Assembly: GCA_019649035.1 (NCBI GenBank)
Contig: BMAT01004921.1
Coordinates: forward strand, 78,592 to 113,090
DNA: 34,499 nt
Reading direction: 5' to 3'
Source of the DNA: Elysia marginata
Lineage: Eukaryota; Mollusca; Gastropoda; Plakobranchidae
In this document: positions 8,261-19,639 of the stretch, piece by piece
How the letters are laid out: each line of letters starts with the position of its first letter
Position numbering within the stretch: the first letter of the stretch is position 1
Made by a program: the position numbers and the translations under genes
Notes under the pieces: generated by a model
The model's input: only the letters and a program-made list of their open reading frames with translations
Database searches by the model: none
Told to the model about the DNA's origin: nothing

Positions 8261-10329
8261 GGTTCATCAAATTATTGTTATTTCTTGTAGTGCAAAATGA
8301 TCTACCAAACGTTAAATGTAAATGCAAATCAAACCCAAATAGGATTTCTTTTCTCGTCGGTGTTCACACAGATCTGTGCATTGTAAAATTACTCTACGCT
8401 ATCTCATAGTAGACACCGTGAGGCTTTTTATTTATTATTAATCGATAAGAAGATCATATTGATAATCAGAGTTACGAAAATAATAATAACGTTAAGATAC
8501 TGTTGTTTCATTCACGACTATCGTACTAACTTGCAAAAATAATATTAGGCAGTAAAAAACAGTGCACTCTGAATTTGCTGATGGATTATCAAAGTAATAA
8601 AGAATTCAATCGTTAAGAAATATTGCGAGAAACTGGTGTGTGCGCTTTCTGTACACGTCACGAATTACACAAAAAGACAATATTTTCTTATACAAACAGG
8701 CAACGGATGCATTGTATTCAGGGGACAAAGGGTCGAGAAGATCTCTCAAATTAGATTGTTTTCTATATTTAAAGAAACAAATGGGTATCAATCTGATTTC
8801 AAGCCCTCCATGCTCTTTTCTTCAGAGAGATCTACGCTTATGTGAGAACCTTGCCAACTAATTAATCTTGTGCGTGTGCTAATTGGGCAAAAAAAAAGAA
8901 GAAACAAAACAAAAAACATTAGAAAAAAAGTAAAATATATTCCGCTTGAAGCAAAGCCGCAAGAGAATAAATACATTTACACTAACCGCATGTAAATCGA
9001 CGTTTTTATAATGCTTGCGTGTTCTAACATAATTGGATTTTGCGGCACGTATTGCGTTACATATTGATGACGAAAGATTGGAACAGGAAAATTGCATAGC
9101 GTGGACAAAACAACAAATGAAGAATAGCAAAATCTTCAACCAGAGTGGACGTTTGATTATTCTATTTTCACAGTTCATTATTTTTAATAAAAATAATAAC
9201 GCTGATGTTTGTGATACCTAATCAGGGAAGACAGGACGAATATGTTATCTCTGGAATACTTCTTTTTATTTTTTCTTTCTCGCTGCCTTCATCACAAATC
9301 TTAGAGTTTATCATGGTTAGCTTATCCGCGGAGAAACAATGACAAAATATCTCTGAGCTTTGTATTTAAATTAAATGTGAACAAGCGTTGCAGAGAGTCG
9401 GTTTGACCTAGAAAAGCTTGTCATGTAAAAACTCTTTAATGACTACAGACAGACAAATTCCCTTCTAATTTATTATGCATTCACTAATCTTGCTTGTTGT
9501 TATTGTTGTTTTGTTTTATCTTGTGACCTTAATTCTGCATTTTAAACATAAAAATAGTTTTCCTTTGTTTTCTCTTTCTCTTTCTAATGAATAATATATT
9601 AGGCCCATATGCCAAGAATGTCGGCCTTATTTTTACTATGATAATGAACAGGTCTGTACTTTGTCTTTTCGGTGTGTACCCTGATGATTTTTCACCTACT
9701 TCAATTTGCGTCCCTGTTGAGATCTAGTAATCCAAGGTCCACTGAGAAACTAGATTTATCATTTTATCCCCTTTCTGCACCAAAAAAAAAAATGCAACGG
9801 GATATAAATGTCAAACTGATTAGGCCGAGGAACGCATTTGAATGACATTTTGTAGTTACAACACAAGCCTACGCCCTCGACGTTTCGGTATTTTAGTCTC
9901 AACTTAAAACATATGACGAAATGTGATATAACTTTGATTAAAATTAAAATGATGAAAAATTAAAGCTTTTACAAACCGCTGAGTTCTACATATACTTTAT
10001 ACCATGTTTAATGGTAGTTTATATCTAAATCTATGTTTAAACATGCTCAAAAAACAAAGATAGAAGTTTGTAGGATTTCTCGTACATTCGTTTGCCTCGT
10101 CTATGGGCACGTATTGCTGTTCAATTGAATCTCTTGATTATAGTTTTACGTATATTACATTCCATGCAATTTGACGCTCCCTTATAAATATTATTATTTG
10201 TCATAATTTCCTTTTTATATTTGTCATTATTTAGTGATTATTATTATTATTATTAGCGAAAGGTATTCACTAGTTTTGCCTTTTTTGTCTGATCGTGTGA
10301 TGAACTGTCGACTGCCTCAATCTATTTCC
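8261..10329. other. AT-rich tract, no supported gene
   Basis: About 2 kb of AT-rich sequence with short overlapping frames only (for example 8636-8861 on + in two frames at once, 8788-9178 on - in two frames). Overlap of frames and lack of splice signals argue against coding. A small (TTA)n run lies at 10236-10255. Confidence 0.5.
10236..10255. repeat. (TTA)n short microsatellite
   Basis: Six to seven TTA units. Confidence 0.85.
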
Positions 10330-10588
10330 CATCCCCGCAGTCCCTAATATTCCTTCCTACAGGGAAAAAAAGACGGAAAACAAATACGCCCCCGAACCCC
10401 CATCTTTCCTTCCCTTCATGTCCTATGGGGGACCCTATCAACTCGGTTTGTGGACTTGGTTTCCCTTGGTGGGACAGATCAATGAGGTTTGGCTGCAAGT
10501 CTATCGCGCCTTGATTACATGTTATCAGGTCGTGGAGCCGAGAGTTACGCGGAGTCCGCTCGAAACTTACTTAATCCCAAAGAAACGA
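10330..10588. promoter_or_regulatory. GC-richer island with Iroquois-like palindrome, candidate enhancer
   Basis: A C-rich left part leads into normal-complexity sequence. TGATTACATGTTATCA at 10512-10527 is a near-perfect 16-bp palindrome centred on ACATGT, close to the Iroquois/Irx consensus. A + strand ATG frame starts at 10418 (MSYGGPYQLG...) and stays open for about 60 non-repeat codons before running into the GA array, so it cannot be judged as a gene. I favour regulatory DNA. Confidence 0.28.
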
Positions 10589-10625
10589 TTAGAGAGCGAG
10601 AGAGAGACAGAGAGAGGGAGAAAGG

Positions 10626-10683
<58 letters not shown>

Positions 10684-10684
10684 G
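10589..10684. repeat. (GA)n microsatellite, about 95 bp
   Basis: GA units with a few GAC/GGGA interruptions at the left end and a long clean core. It is the longest GA array seen intact in the window. Confidence 0.97.
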
Positions 10685-11189
10685 TTTGTGCTTGTAATCA
10701 TATCGTAGACTAAAAGCCATTTATTGCAAATAGATATTGACATGGAATAAAGAGGTTAAAGAGATTTCGGAAAATTTAAGGTCAAGCCATTAAAATTTAC
10801 CGGTTTTACCAAGTAATTGAAGTAGTAATCAAGCGACTTTGATTTGTTAAAATATATATAGCAACAAAGGTTTTAAAATTACATGTTAAAACTTAACTTT
10901 CTATTCCAAGATAGTGGGAGTGCTGTGACTAATTTAAGATTTTCCAGCTATTGTGTCATTTTTTTCTTTGAAATTGATAACTCGATATAAAATGCTCGCT
11001 TAAATTGGTAATTTAGACAAGTATGCTACTGCCGGTCAGTGCAGTAGCAGATAGATGCAACATGTTGTAAGAGCTACCACAGGCGCCGTATCATTAGTTA
11101 CAGAACATTGCAAAGCAACGCAAAGATATTTAATACACCAGACAGTAATAGTCATAGGTGATAAAGCGCATTACAAATTTTAAAAAAAA
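10685..11189. other. AT-rich tract, nothing recognised
   Basis: No repeats, ORFs or RNA-gene signals of note. Confidence 0.5.
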
Positions 11190-11450
11190 TAAAAAGAAAG
11201 GATAAGGATGGATAGATAAACGGAAAGATAAGTAGATAGATATATAGATAGATAAATAAATAGATAGAGACAGACAGACAGACAGAGACAAGCAGGCAGA
11301 CTAACAGAGTAAAAATAAAGACAGAAATTGAGATGTAGGAAATAAATAAACCATGAAGAGGAGAGTTTTGTAGCAAAGGAGAAAAAGCAGAGCAGACAGC
11401 ATAAGAAGGTAAACATGCAAAGAAAAAAAAACACCACAGAAAAAAAATAA
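11190..11450. repeat. Purine-rich block with GATA/GACA core
   Basis: A GATA/GACA core lies at about 11211-11290, flanked by degenerate AG-rich sequence with A-runs to 11450. Overlapping - strand frames rich in Tyr, Leu, Ile and Cys derive from it. Confidence 0.85.
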
Positions 11451-11969
11451 CTTCAAAACTTTTTACATTTTAGGAAAAAAAAATCCATTATAGCACCATG
11501 TTTAAACTGACACCATAAAAGTCTATGACATCATTCAAATATTAAGTAGTTCAAACATAAGTATTGAAAGCAAAATCAAACAAAAACTGTAAACAAAAAA
11601 GAGAAACAAGAAAAATAACCTTTATAAAGAATAACAATCGCTTATTTAAAATACAGCATGAGAATTATAATCTTGGCATAATTACTATTGCTACCTTAGG
11701 TTGCATCTTACGCTATACAGCTAAGTTCGCTGAATTTATCTAATTTGTTTCATAAAAAGTGAGGAGGGTACTGACTTTCTATTATTTTGAAATTAAAAAA
11801 AAAACATTATACGAAATGGTGTTCTTTTTATTTTGAAAAAGGGAAACTCCACGCAAAAGTAATGATTACCTGTCTACAGTAACAAGGAGACTGGTAATGC
11901 TAGATTAATGTACATGTAATGTTAGCATAACAATAATTATGTAGGTAATATGGTATTCTTTCATAAGGG
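11451..11969. other. AT-rich tract, nothing recognised
   Basis: A-rich sequence without a visible gene or array. Confidence 0.5.
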
Positions 11970-12175
11970 CGTCTTCCATATTTGGCAAACCCTAACCCAC
12001 TTTCCTTTCTCTCACCCACACACCTGTCCCTCTCTTTTTATACACCGTTCTCTTCTTCCTGTATATCTTCTAACGTTATCTCTGCCTCTATCACACACAC
12101 AAACACACCATCACTCTCTCTCTCTCTCAGTCTTTCCATCTGTCTTCCTTCAGTGTTCTTGTCTCTCCAGCTGTA
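11970..12175. repeat. Pyrimidine-rich block with (CA)n and (CT)n cores
   Basis: C/T-biased on +, with a CA run near 12091-12108 and a CT run at 12113-12128. Together with 12600-12740 and 29340-29388 it is one of the few places where the purine strand is the - strand. The + strand frames here (Ser/Leu/Pro) are composition artefacts. Confidence 0.75.
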
Positions 12176-12589
12176 GTGCAATCTTAAAACCCCGATTTAA
12201 TATGTGTGTCAAGCTGGTTTTGTTCTCATCTCGCACTGAAATTGTTTGATATCGGATACCCACAGTTATCAAAACACGAAGGGCAAAAGAGAGATTTTTA
12301 TCTTCATATGAGGTCAACCCTCTCGAATATCTCAAGAAAAGCCCAAACATACACTCAATGACTGCAAGAAAAGGCTTTTGCCAGAGCGTTCGGCTTTTTA
12401 GTTGTTCGGATAAGAGAATTATGTGTTTGTCTGATCCTATTATAAGAAATTTTGATTTAAGCTTTTTCTTTCGTGACTGACTTTTTCAGTATGGACTTGA
12501 CTTTTCTCCATTATTACTGCGTCCTCAATCCAATTGTTGTGCTCAATGCTGTTTGCCTGTTTGTCGAAAAGTTTGTTTCTTCAGTCTGT

Positions 12590-12735
12590 CTTTCTCGCAC
12601 AGTTAAGCCTTCCCTGCTTCTCTTTATTTCTCCCTCACACTCTCTTTCATGTTCTTAGTACCTCTAGCCCCCCCTCCCCCCCCCGGTGTTTAAAATCATT
12701 CTTTCTTTCACCCATCCGCTCTCTCTCTATATATA
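12590..12735. repeat. Pyrimidine-rich tract with poly-C
   Basis: C/T-rich with C-runs at about 12668-12683, followed by CT repeats. It drives two overlapping + strand frames that are not called. Confidence 0.7.
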
Positions 12736-12739
12736 CATA

Positions 12740-13269
12740 TCTCCCTGGAATGAGCACATGTGGGCTGGTAACTCCGTTTTTTGCAGCCAAAAGTGGGGCT
12801 CTCTTTTTCTTATATTTTAAAACTACCCTGGCGTTAAGATGGAGTTTTTAATTTTAGATGCATTGGACACAATTAATCAGCCTATAAATTGTTGAACAGT
12901 ACTCTATGCGGTTCTCGCTGATTGCTTTACTCACATATCAAAATATATTTTTACAGAAATAATAATAAGATGTTGATGTCATCTTAGTGTGAAATGAGGC
13001 TGATTTAGCAAAACGAAAGTGTTAAGAAAAAAAAGTTTAAAACTTTGTGAATTAAAATTAAATAAGACAAAAAGAAACTTATGAGTTTGATTCTAGAGAA
13101 AGCTTTTGAAGATGTAAAAACAATAAAGTTGCTTGCAACAAATGTAATCATATTATGTCTTTATGTTTTATAGTTCCTATAACTCCATTTCTGGGGATTG
13201 GCTAGTTCCTTCAATATACAATTATATATAAGACTCTGATTCTGCTGGCCACTCTGTCTTAAGCAACGC
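12740..13269. other. AT-rich tract, nothing recognised
   Basis: AT-rich after about 12840. No supported feature. Confidence 0.5.
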
Positions 13270-13560
13270 AATATATAACATTGTAAAACTGTGATTGCAT
13301 GTCGTCTTGTACGCAACTCCTGCCGTGACCTCCACGTTACAGACTGCAGGCGGGTTGAAGAGCATGAACTGAGTGACCTCACTCGCAACTCCAGTAACTT
13401 TTCTCGTAAATTATTGACTCTCATTCGTCGCGAGGCCTCAATTATTGATTCCGACGAAACCAGTGATAAAGGCTGCGGTGAAAATACAAGCCCTCACCGT
13501 GCGTATTGTTTTCAAACTTTGACAAATTCTTTCTCTCTCTCTCTCCCCTCTCACCAAGCA
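13270..13560. other. Higher-complexity island with open frame on +
   Basis: GC and CpG rise from about 13300. A + strand frame remains open from a TAA at 13276 to a stop after 13578 and encodes a charged, ordinary-looking peptide over its first 80 codons (for example RRVEEHELSDLTRNSSNFSR), before passing into CT repeat at about 13530. It has no ATG near its start, so it could only be an internal exon. An acceptor-like tctgtcttaag lies at about 13253-13263, but no strong donor follows. A homeodomain-like TCAATTATTGATT near 13437-13449 fits an enhancer equally well. Confidence 0.22.
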
Positions 13561-13574
13561 GCCAAACTCTCTAG

Positions 13575-14278
13575 ACCGTAGACACGAAGGGTGTGAATGT
13601 TTTATTGCATAGGGGTTTTCCAAGGTTTTCAAGGCTGTTTATTATACCCCACCAAACAGCCAAAAAAAAGAAAAAGGACTGATTCATAAGCCTGGTATGT
13701 CTGTGACACTTGTTGATAATCGGATTAAAAAGTTTAGAAAGGCGGAGCCGGAGACAAGCATTGTGAGATAAGCTAACATTTTTTGTTTGTTGGCACGTAT
13801 GACATACAAAACAACTTTGTGCTTGAAATTAAAAAAGTGTAATCGGAGATGAAAAATATTTTCGTTCCGGAAACACAAACGGACACACTTAAAGCACTAA
13901 GATAAATACACGGATTGTTGTCAGGATACTATTTTTATTGTCATAAAACCGTTAATAACATAAACTGACTGTTTTATTCTTTTAAGGAGGATGTAAGTAT
14001 GCAAAGAAAAAGAAAGTCAGTAAGTGCAATATGCCAGTTCACTCTGCCATAGACAGACAATGCGGCATTAGTTTTTGATGAAATATTTTTATGAGATGAT
14101 TAATCCACCAAATGTCATAAAATATTAACCACTATTCAAGGAAAACATCCGCCATGACAGATAGTAACTCAGTCCTGATTACTTGAAAAATATTTGACAA
14201 CTGTCTGCTTAGTGAGCGGTTAAAATAGAGTTAACTCAAAATAACAAATAACTAATACATTTTTTAGTTTACTTGTAA
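13575..14278. other. AT-rich tract, nothing recognised
   Basis: No supported feature. One short - strand frame at 13684-13878 shows no family resemblance. Confidence 0.45.
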
Positions 14279-14329
14279 ACGCAATGCTGATCGAAGAGCA
14301 CAGGGAAGATCAGGAGAGAACTGAAGTGA

Positions 14330-14558
14330 ACAGAGACAGGGAGAGAGAGCGAGAGAGAGAGATAGAGATAGAGAGAGAGAGAGGGGGGGTATAGAGATAA
14401 AGATCTCAAATAGAAGAGGGTGACAAATTCAAAGAAAAGGGAAATAATTCAAAGCTTAAGGTAGTGGAGAGAAAGACAAAAGTACACAGGGGTTGCTGAA
14501 AGAGAGATAGGGTTGGTGTGATAGACAAAGACAGAAAATCAAGAGAAACAGAGAGACA
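14330..14558. repeat. (GA)n and purine-rich sequence next to the assembly gap
   Basis: GA units with GATA interruptions at 14335-14390, then purine-biased sequence with gaca and gaga words up to the first N. The gap probably arose because this repeat could not be assembled. Confidence 0.85.
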
Positions 14559-15514
14559 NNNNNNNNNNNNNNNNNNNNNNNNNNNNNNNNNNNNNNNNNN
14601 NNNNNNNNNNNNNNNNNNNNNNNNNNNNNNNNNNNNNNNNNNNNNNNNNNNNNNNNNNNNNNNNNNNNNNNNNNNNNNNNNNNNNNNNNNNNNNNNNNNN
14701 NNNNNNNNNNNNNNNNNNNNNNNNNNNNNNNNNNNNNNNNNNNNNNNNNNNNNNNNNNNNNNNNNNNNNNNNNNNNNNNNNNNNNNNNNNNNNNNNNNNN
14801 NNNNNNNNNNNNNNNNNNNNNNNNNNNNNNNNNNNNNNNNNNNNNNNNNNNNNNNNNNNNNNNNNNNNNNNNNNNNNNNNNNNNNNNNNNNNNNNNNNNN
14901 NNNNNNNNNNNNNNNNNNNNNNNNNNNNNNNNNNNNNNNNNNNNNNNNNNNNNNNNNNNNNNNNNNNNNNNNNNNNNNNNNNNNNNNNNNNNNNNNNNNN
15001 NNNNNNNNNNNNNNNNNNNNNNNNNNNNNNNNNNNNNNNNNNNNNNNNNNNNNNNNNNNNNNNNNNNNNNNNNNNNNNNNNNNNNNNNNNNNNNNNNNNN
15101 NNNNNNNNNNNNNNNNNNNNNNNNNNNNNNNNNNNNNNNNNNNNNNNNNNNNNNNNNNNNNNNNNNNNNNNNNNNNNNNNNNNNNNNNNNNNNNNNNNNN
15201 NNNNNNNNNNNNNNNNNNNNNNNNNNNNNNNNNNNNNNNNNNNNNNNNNNNNNNNNNNNNNNNNNNNNNNNNNNNNNNNNNNNNNNNNNNNNNNNNNNNN
15301 NNNNNNNNNNNNNNNNNNNNNNNNNNNNNNNNNNNNNNNNNNNNNNNNNNNNNNNNNNNNNNNNNNNNNNNNNNNNNNNNNNNNNNNNNNNNNNNNNNNN
15401 NNNNNNNNNNNNNNNNNNNNNNNNNNNNNNNNNNNNNNNNNNNNNNNNNNNNNNNNNNNNNNNNNNNNNNNNNNNNNNNNNNNNNNNNNNNNNNNNNNNN
15501 NNNNNNNNNNNNNN
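14559..15514. other. Assembly gap (956 Ns)
   Basis: Unsequenced bases. Open frames that run through it on both strands are meaningless. The real length may differ from 956. Confidence 0.99.
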
Positions 15515-16215
15515 TTCCAATTTTTTATTTGGGGCTAGAATTTTTCTTTCATTACAAAAGACAAAGCACGTAATTCACGTTATGAAAACTATTATTAAAA
15601 ATTTAGGGATTAACATAAATTTTTTGAGAATGTAGAAATAGGTTTTAAAAGAAGAGCGTACGTTATTTGTTTTTTTTATGAAATTGTTCAAGACCTTAGA
15701 AAACAAATGGGATTTTAGCGCAAAGACAATACCAACGCGTATTTCTAAGGCGATCAAGAACCAGATAAAATCTGTTTCATGCTGCCTTTTCTTTGATTTT
15801 TTTTCTATTTGGATTGAGGACGGAGGAGGGGAGAGGGGGTAAGAGGGTTAGGAATGATGCTTAAATTATAAGCATATATTCGAGACCAACTTTTTGAAAA
15901 CGTAAATATGCTAAGAAAAGGAGACCTTGGCCAATAAGCCGAATAAATGTAATGCAATCTTTACATCAAAGGTTTCGGTAAAACTGATTTAAAAAAAAAG
16001 AACCGGAAACTGTTGTTTGTTGCATCGGCTGGGAGTTTCAACCTTTCAAATAAAAGTGCTTCATTGGTGTAATTATCTGTTTCATTTTTACACGTTTTGA
16101 GCATTTTATCTTTTCTTCAAAATCCATTTGCTTCATTTTTAGAAGTTAAAATGATCTGGAAGCGAATGATAGATACAAAGGTATATATAGGAAGAAACAA
16201 AGAAAAAAGAGTGAG
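15515..16215. other. AT-rich tract, nothing recognised
   Basis: AT-rich, with a short G/A-rich patch near 15818-15850. No supported gene. Confidence 0.5.
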
Positions 16216-16221
16216 ATTTTC

Positions 16222-16234
16222 AGAGAGAGATAGC

Positions 16235-16300
<66 letters not shown>
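16222..16300. repeat. (GA)n microsatellite
   Basis: A clean GA core followed by GAAA-interrupted units. It explains the Ser-Leu frame on - at 16146-16331. Confidence 0.96.
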
Positions 16301-16844
16301 CTTTCAGAATGTACCTGTTTTTTTCAAACACTAGATCTAGAGGATACTATCTCCTGTTGAGATGTACGTTAACACTTAACCGATGCACTTGGAGATTAAG
16401 AAGTTACCGAATGTTAGGATCCACGCAACGAATGCCCTCCAGCAAGGGGGTGCCATGGTGTGGTAGTGTTCATTTTTTTCTTCAGGTACTTGTACTTTGA
16501 CTCTCTTGACAATTTTTCGAGTTTTCTCGTTTTTCGCTAGCCATTCTTAATCAGGAAATTAAACATTGAAGCAAAAGCTTTAGTTCAAGACATAGCCATG
16601 GGACAATACATAAAAATAGAAACATAAAATAATTTCGACAAGGTGATACTGCCCGGTCAATACTATATAGCTGGGTTTTCTAAGCTTTGTAAACGAAATC
16701 GAGATCAATCATTTCCAAACATAATTATACAACATTTCGATTCAAACTGTTGAAGGTGTGAAGTGCATACTTTCATTGAACCTTTTGATAGGATGTACAG
16801 CTAGCTATAATTGAGGCTGTGCACATTGCAAAAAATGTTGCATT

Positions 16845-16900
16845 TCGCTATCAAAATGGCCGACGATCCCGGAAGTTAGATTATTTAGGCCTACTGTCTC
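16845..16900. promoter_or_regulatory. YY1-like and ETS-like motif pair, candidate core promoter
   Basis: TCAAAATGGCCGAC (16851-16864) resembles the YY1 site and is followed after a few bases by CCCGGAAGT (16868-16876), a strong ETS/GABPA core. Paired YY1 and ETS sites are typical of TATA-less animal promoters near the start site. A TAGGCCTA word follows at 16886-16893. No first exon is obvious on either side, so a distal element or chance remain possible. Confidence 0.25.
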
Positions 16901-16910
16901 GCGCTAAAGA

Positions 16911-17099
16911 TCAATGTAGATCTTCGTAAATTAGGGTTACCGGATCGAACAAAAGAGTTTTACTATCCGGGAGCGTCCGGCATTTTGAAAGCGAGACGCT
17001 ATATTTACGTAATGTGCACAGTTTCCATAGCCTACGATTCATATTTGTTTTGTTTATAAGCATGAGAAAAGGAGAGACAAGGTTAGAAAGAAGATACAT
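16911..17099 (-). CDS. Possible small ORF, 62 codons
   Basis: An ATG-started frame on -, not driven by a repeat. The peptide begins MYLLSNLVSPFLMLINK, a hydrophobic start that could resemble a weak signal sequence, and then becomes basic and polar with three Cys residues. It ends about 35 bases before the ETS/YY1 motifs, so those motifs lie downstream of it and do not serve it as a promoter. No family recognised; chance is likely. Confidence 0.1.
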   Translation of the reverse strand: MYLLSNLVSPFLMLINKTNMNRRLWKLCTLRKYSVSLSKCRTLPDSKTLLFDPVTLIYEDLH

Positions 17100-17512
17100 G
17101 TACTAGCAGGACCAATGGCCGCGAAGAATCAGTTACAGGCTGGTGGTTTTAGCGTAACAAAATCTTCTTTCTGACATTTGCTTTGACAGTATTGTATATT
17201 TTGATTTTCGTTCTAGTCTTCTATGAAACACTATTCATCTATTTTTGTCTACTAATACTTTTCTCTATGTCAAATAGCTTCCTTCCTTACCCCTCGCCCT
17301 CCTTATCTTTTTTTCTTTATATTTCTCTTGCCAACCCGTATTCGTCTGCCTTCATCTGTGTGCATTTGCGTATTTATCTATTCCAAGCCAGTTTGAAGTT
17401 GTCTGGTTTATTTGAATCTGGTATACAAATCCACCAAGGAAAACTAAATATGTTTTTAAAGTAAAAATGAACATCTAAGTAGCGGTCCAAAAATTCATTG
17501 AATGCTTTTTCA
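17100..17512. other. AT-rich tract, nothing supported
   Basis: T-rich in the middle. A + strand frame at 17183-17464 has a hydrophobic N-terminal part from T-rich composition and no other support. Confidence 0.4.
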
Positions 17513-17560
17513 AGGTATAACTGCACGGTAGTCGACAGGTATAACTGCACGGTAGTCGAC
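17513..17560. repeat. Perfect 24-bp tandem duplication
   Basis: The unit AGGTATAACTGCACGGTAGT plus CGAC occurs twice with no mismatch and no spacer. The unit is 24 bases, so it keeps frame (eight residues on the - strand, STTVQLYL repeated). Perfect identity of a non-simple unit implies a recent slippage or copying event. Confidence 0.97.
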
Positions 17561-19069
17561 GACATGTTAAAAACGAACCGGTTGCTTCCTAATAATAATG
17601 ATAGGGCCTACACTTTTATATAAAAGAGTAAGTTTTACTAAAAGGGTCAGTAGGCTTTATTTATAAATGCATATGGATAATAATTATCTGAAGTTTTCTA
17701 GCTTTTTCTGTATGGTATACCTAAAAATATTTTAATGATTACTACATACAAAGCCTTAAAATCTATACCCAAAAGTAACATAAGTGAAAATGTAAGATTT
17801 AATTTCAGATTAGAAAAGCGAAGTCAACGCTCAATGGATTAAATAAATATTCTTTGGGGCTATTTGATCAATGCATGGAAAAACGGTAAGGATTCACAGC
17901 CTTTTAGACATGGAGTGTAATAGCCAGAGGAAATTTTTGTCTACACAATTGTTTATGCAAGGATTTTGAATAGACATCTAGAGATTTTAGTTTCAATAAA
18001 CCTGGACCTAAGAAATAAACAAACGTAATTTGCAGAGTAATTCGATGTCCCTAAAACTTTCCGTAGAGTTTTTGTTTTTTAGTCCTTTCAAAAGTTTTTG
18101 TCGAGCTATAGGTCAGATCAAGAGTTTTGGAATAATTCTAAAATCTGTTTTTAGAAAAAGATAAAAAAAAGCAAACTTTAAGTCTCGTTTCCATACTTTC
18201 TTGTTAAGTTTTCATATTGGTTTCGCGAGCGGCGCTAATGAGTCGTAGGCAGGAAACTTGAACTAAGAATTAATAAAACTATTACAAGTCTTTTTTTTAT
18301 ATTGTAGAATACTTTTTGCGCTCTTAATTTACCGGCAATCACATTACTTGTCAGAATTTTAAAATAATCTTTACCTCTATCCCACCCCACCTCCCATCAA
18401 AAAAAGAAGAAAAGAGCATTACATTATTACATATATGAAATTTATTATCATCACCCTTGAGTGTAAATTCAACATCGAACCTAAAATTGTGAGCCTTTTC
18501 GCGTGACTTTTCTCACCCGAGAATCGAAAGAATTGACGGTCAGGCAAAAAAAAAGGGTTGAAAGCAATACGATGTAAAAAGCAAACCAAAAACTATACAC
18601 AAAGAAATTTCTTTTCTGCTTTCCTGAGAAGTTATTGTAAACATTTTAGAGCAAAGAAAAAAAACTAGAATAAAATGTTAAAATAGTGTTCCTTATCATA
18701 AATTGCTATTTCGTTATCTTGATATTAAAACATTTTTTTTCGATTCTAGCCTCAGTGTGAATTCACCTATCATACCACGTTGACAGTAAAAGATTATTGA
18801 TGATCCCCAGAGACTGAGAAATTTTTGCTTGTCTATTTAAAATTTTTTTTCCGATATGTTGAAAACCTTTCATAAACTTGTTTTCAATTTTCAAGTGCGA
18901 AGTATGGCGCTTGTTCGTACAGCTATGCACTGATTAAATATTTTCTAATAAATTACACATTGAAATGCATAATTATAATAATAAAAAAAACATTAAAAAA
19001 TTATTGCACTTTATGTAAGTGCTAATTAAAAAAAAGGAAACCAAGCTCTGTTATTTCCGTCTTCAGCCT
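17561..19069. other. Very AT-rich tract, nothing recognised
   Basis: About 1.5 kb with no open frame worth reporting on either strand, no arrays, and only homopolymer A/T runs. Confidence 0.6.
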
Positions 19070-19410
19070 GGAAAAATGACATTTAAATCCAGGAGAAAAT
19101 TGAAGCGTACGTCTTTCCAGACACACTCTGTGGATAGAGACCTGACCGCGCATGTATTTTCATATCCGGAGCCGAGAGATATATAACTCCCGTCTAATGT
19201 CGGTTTGATTGCCTCCCCTTGTTCGTCCGACATGATCCGGGAAAATCCACAGCTATTGTCTCCTCATTTCTAATATTCAAGAAACCCCGCGAGCCATCCT
19301 CACCGTGGCTTCCGATCCTTCTCGTATCTCCAGCCATGTCGCATTAAAACAAACTGTGGAACTTCGACTTCAATCGGATTTATTAGAATCATCGCGTTTC
19401 TTTCTTTGTT
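19070..19410. promoter_or_regulatory. Island with Rel-like site, candidate enhancer
   Basis: Composition changes sharply from very AT-rich to balanced, CpG-containing sequence. GGGAAAATCC at 19239-19248 resembles Rel/Dorsal-type sites, and TAAT and GATT homeodomain-type cores surround it. No long open frame crosses it on either strand, so a regulatory element is favoured over an exon. Confidence 0.35.
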
Positions 19411-19639
19411 GGATGAGGAAGATTAGCCCCGAAAAAAAACAACAAACAAACAACTCTATGTTTATGAGGGTTGTTTCCCTCTGATATGGTTATAAAATTT
19501 TCTCTTACAATTTTAGGTCACTTTTTTGTTTTTCAGAAAAAATGTTAAAATTGGAACAGAAAAAAACTACACTTACCCAAAATGGTATTAGTTTGAAAAA
19601 CTTTCCACATACTTTTTTCTCTCTAATGATTATGTTTTT

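Noticed and set aside
14456-15573. Frames of more than 350 codons on both strands
   Set aside because: They consist almost entirely of Ns from the assembly gap.
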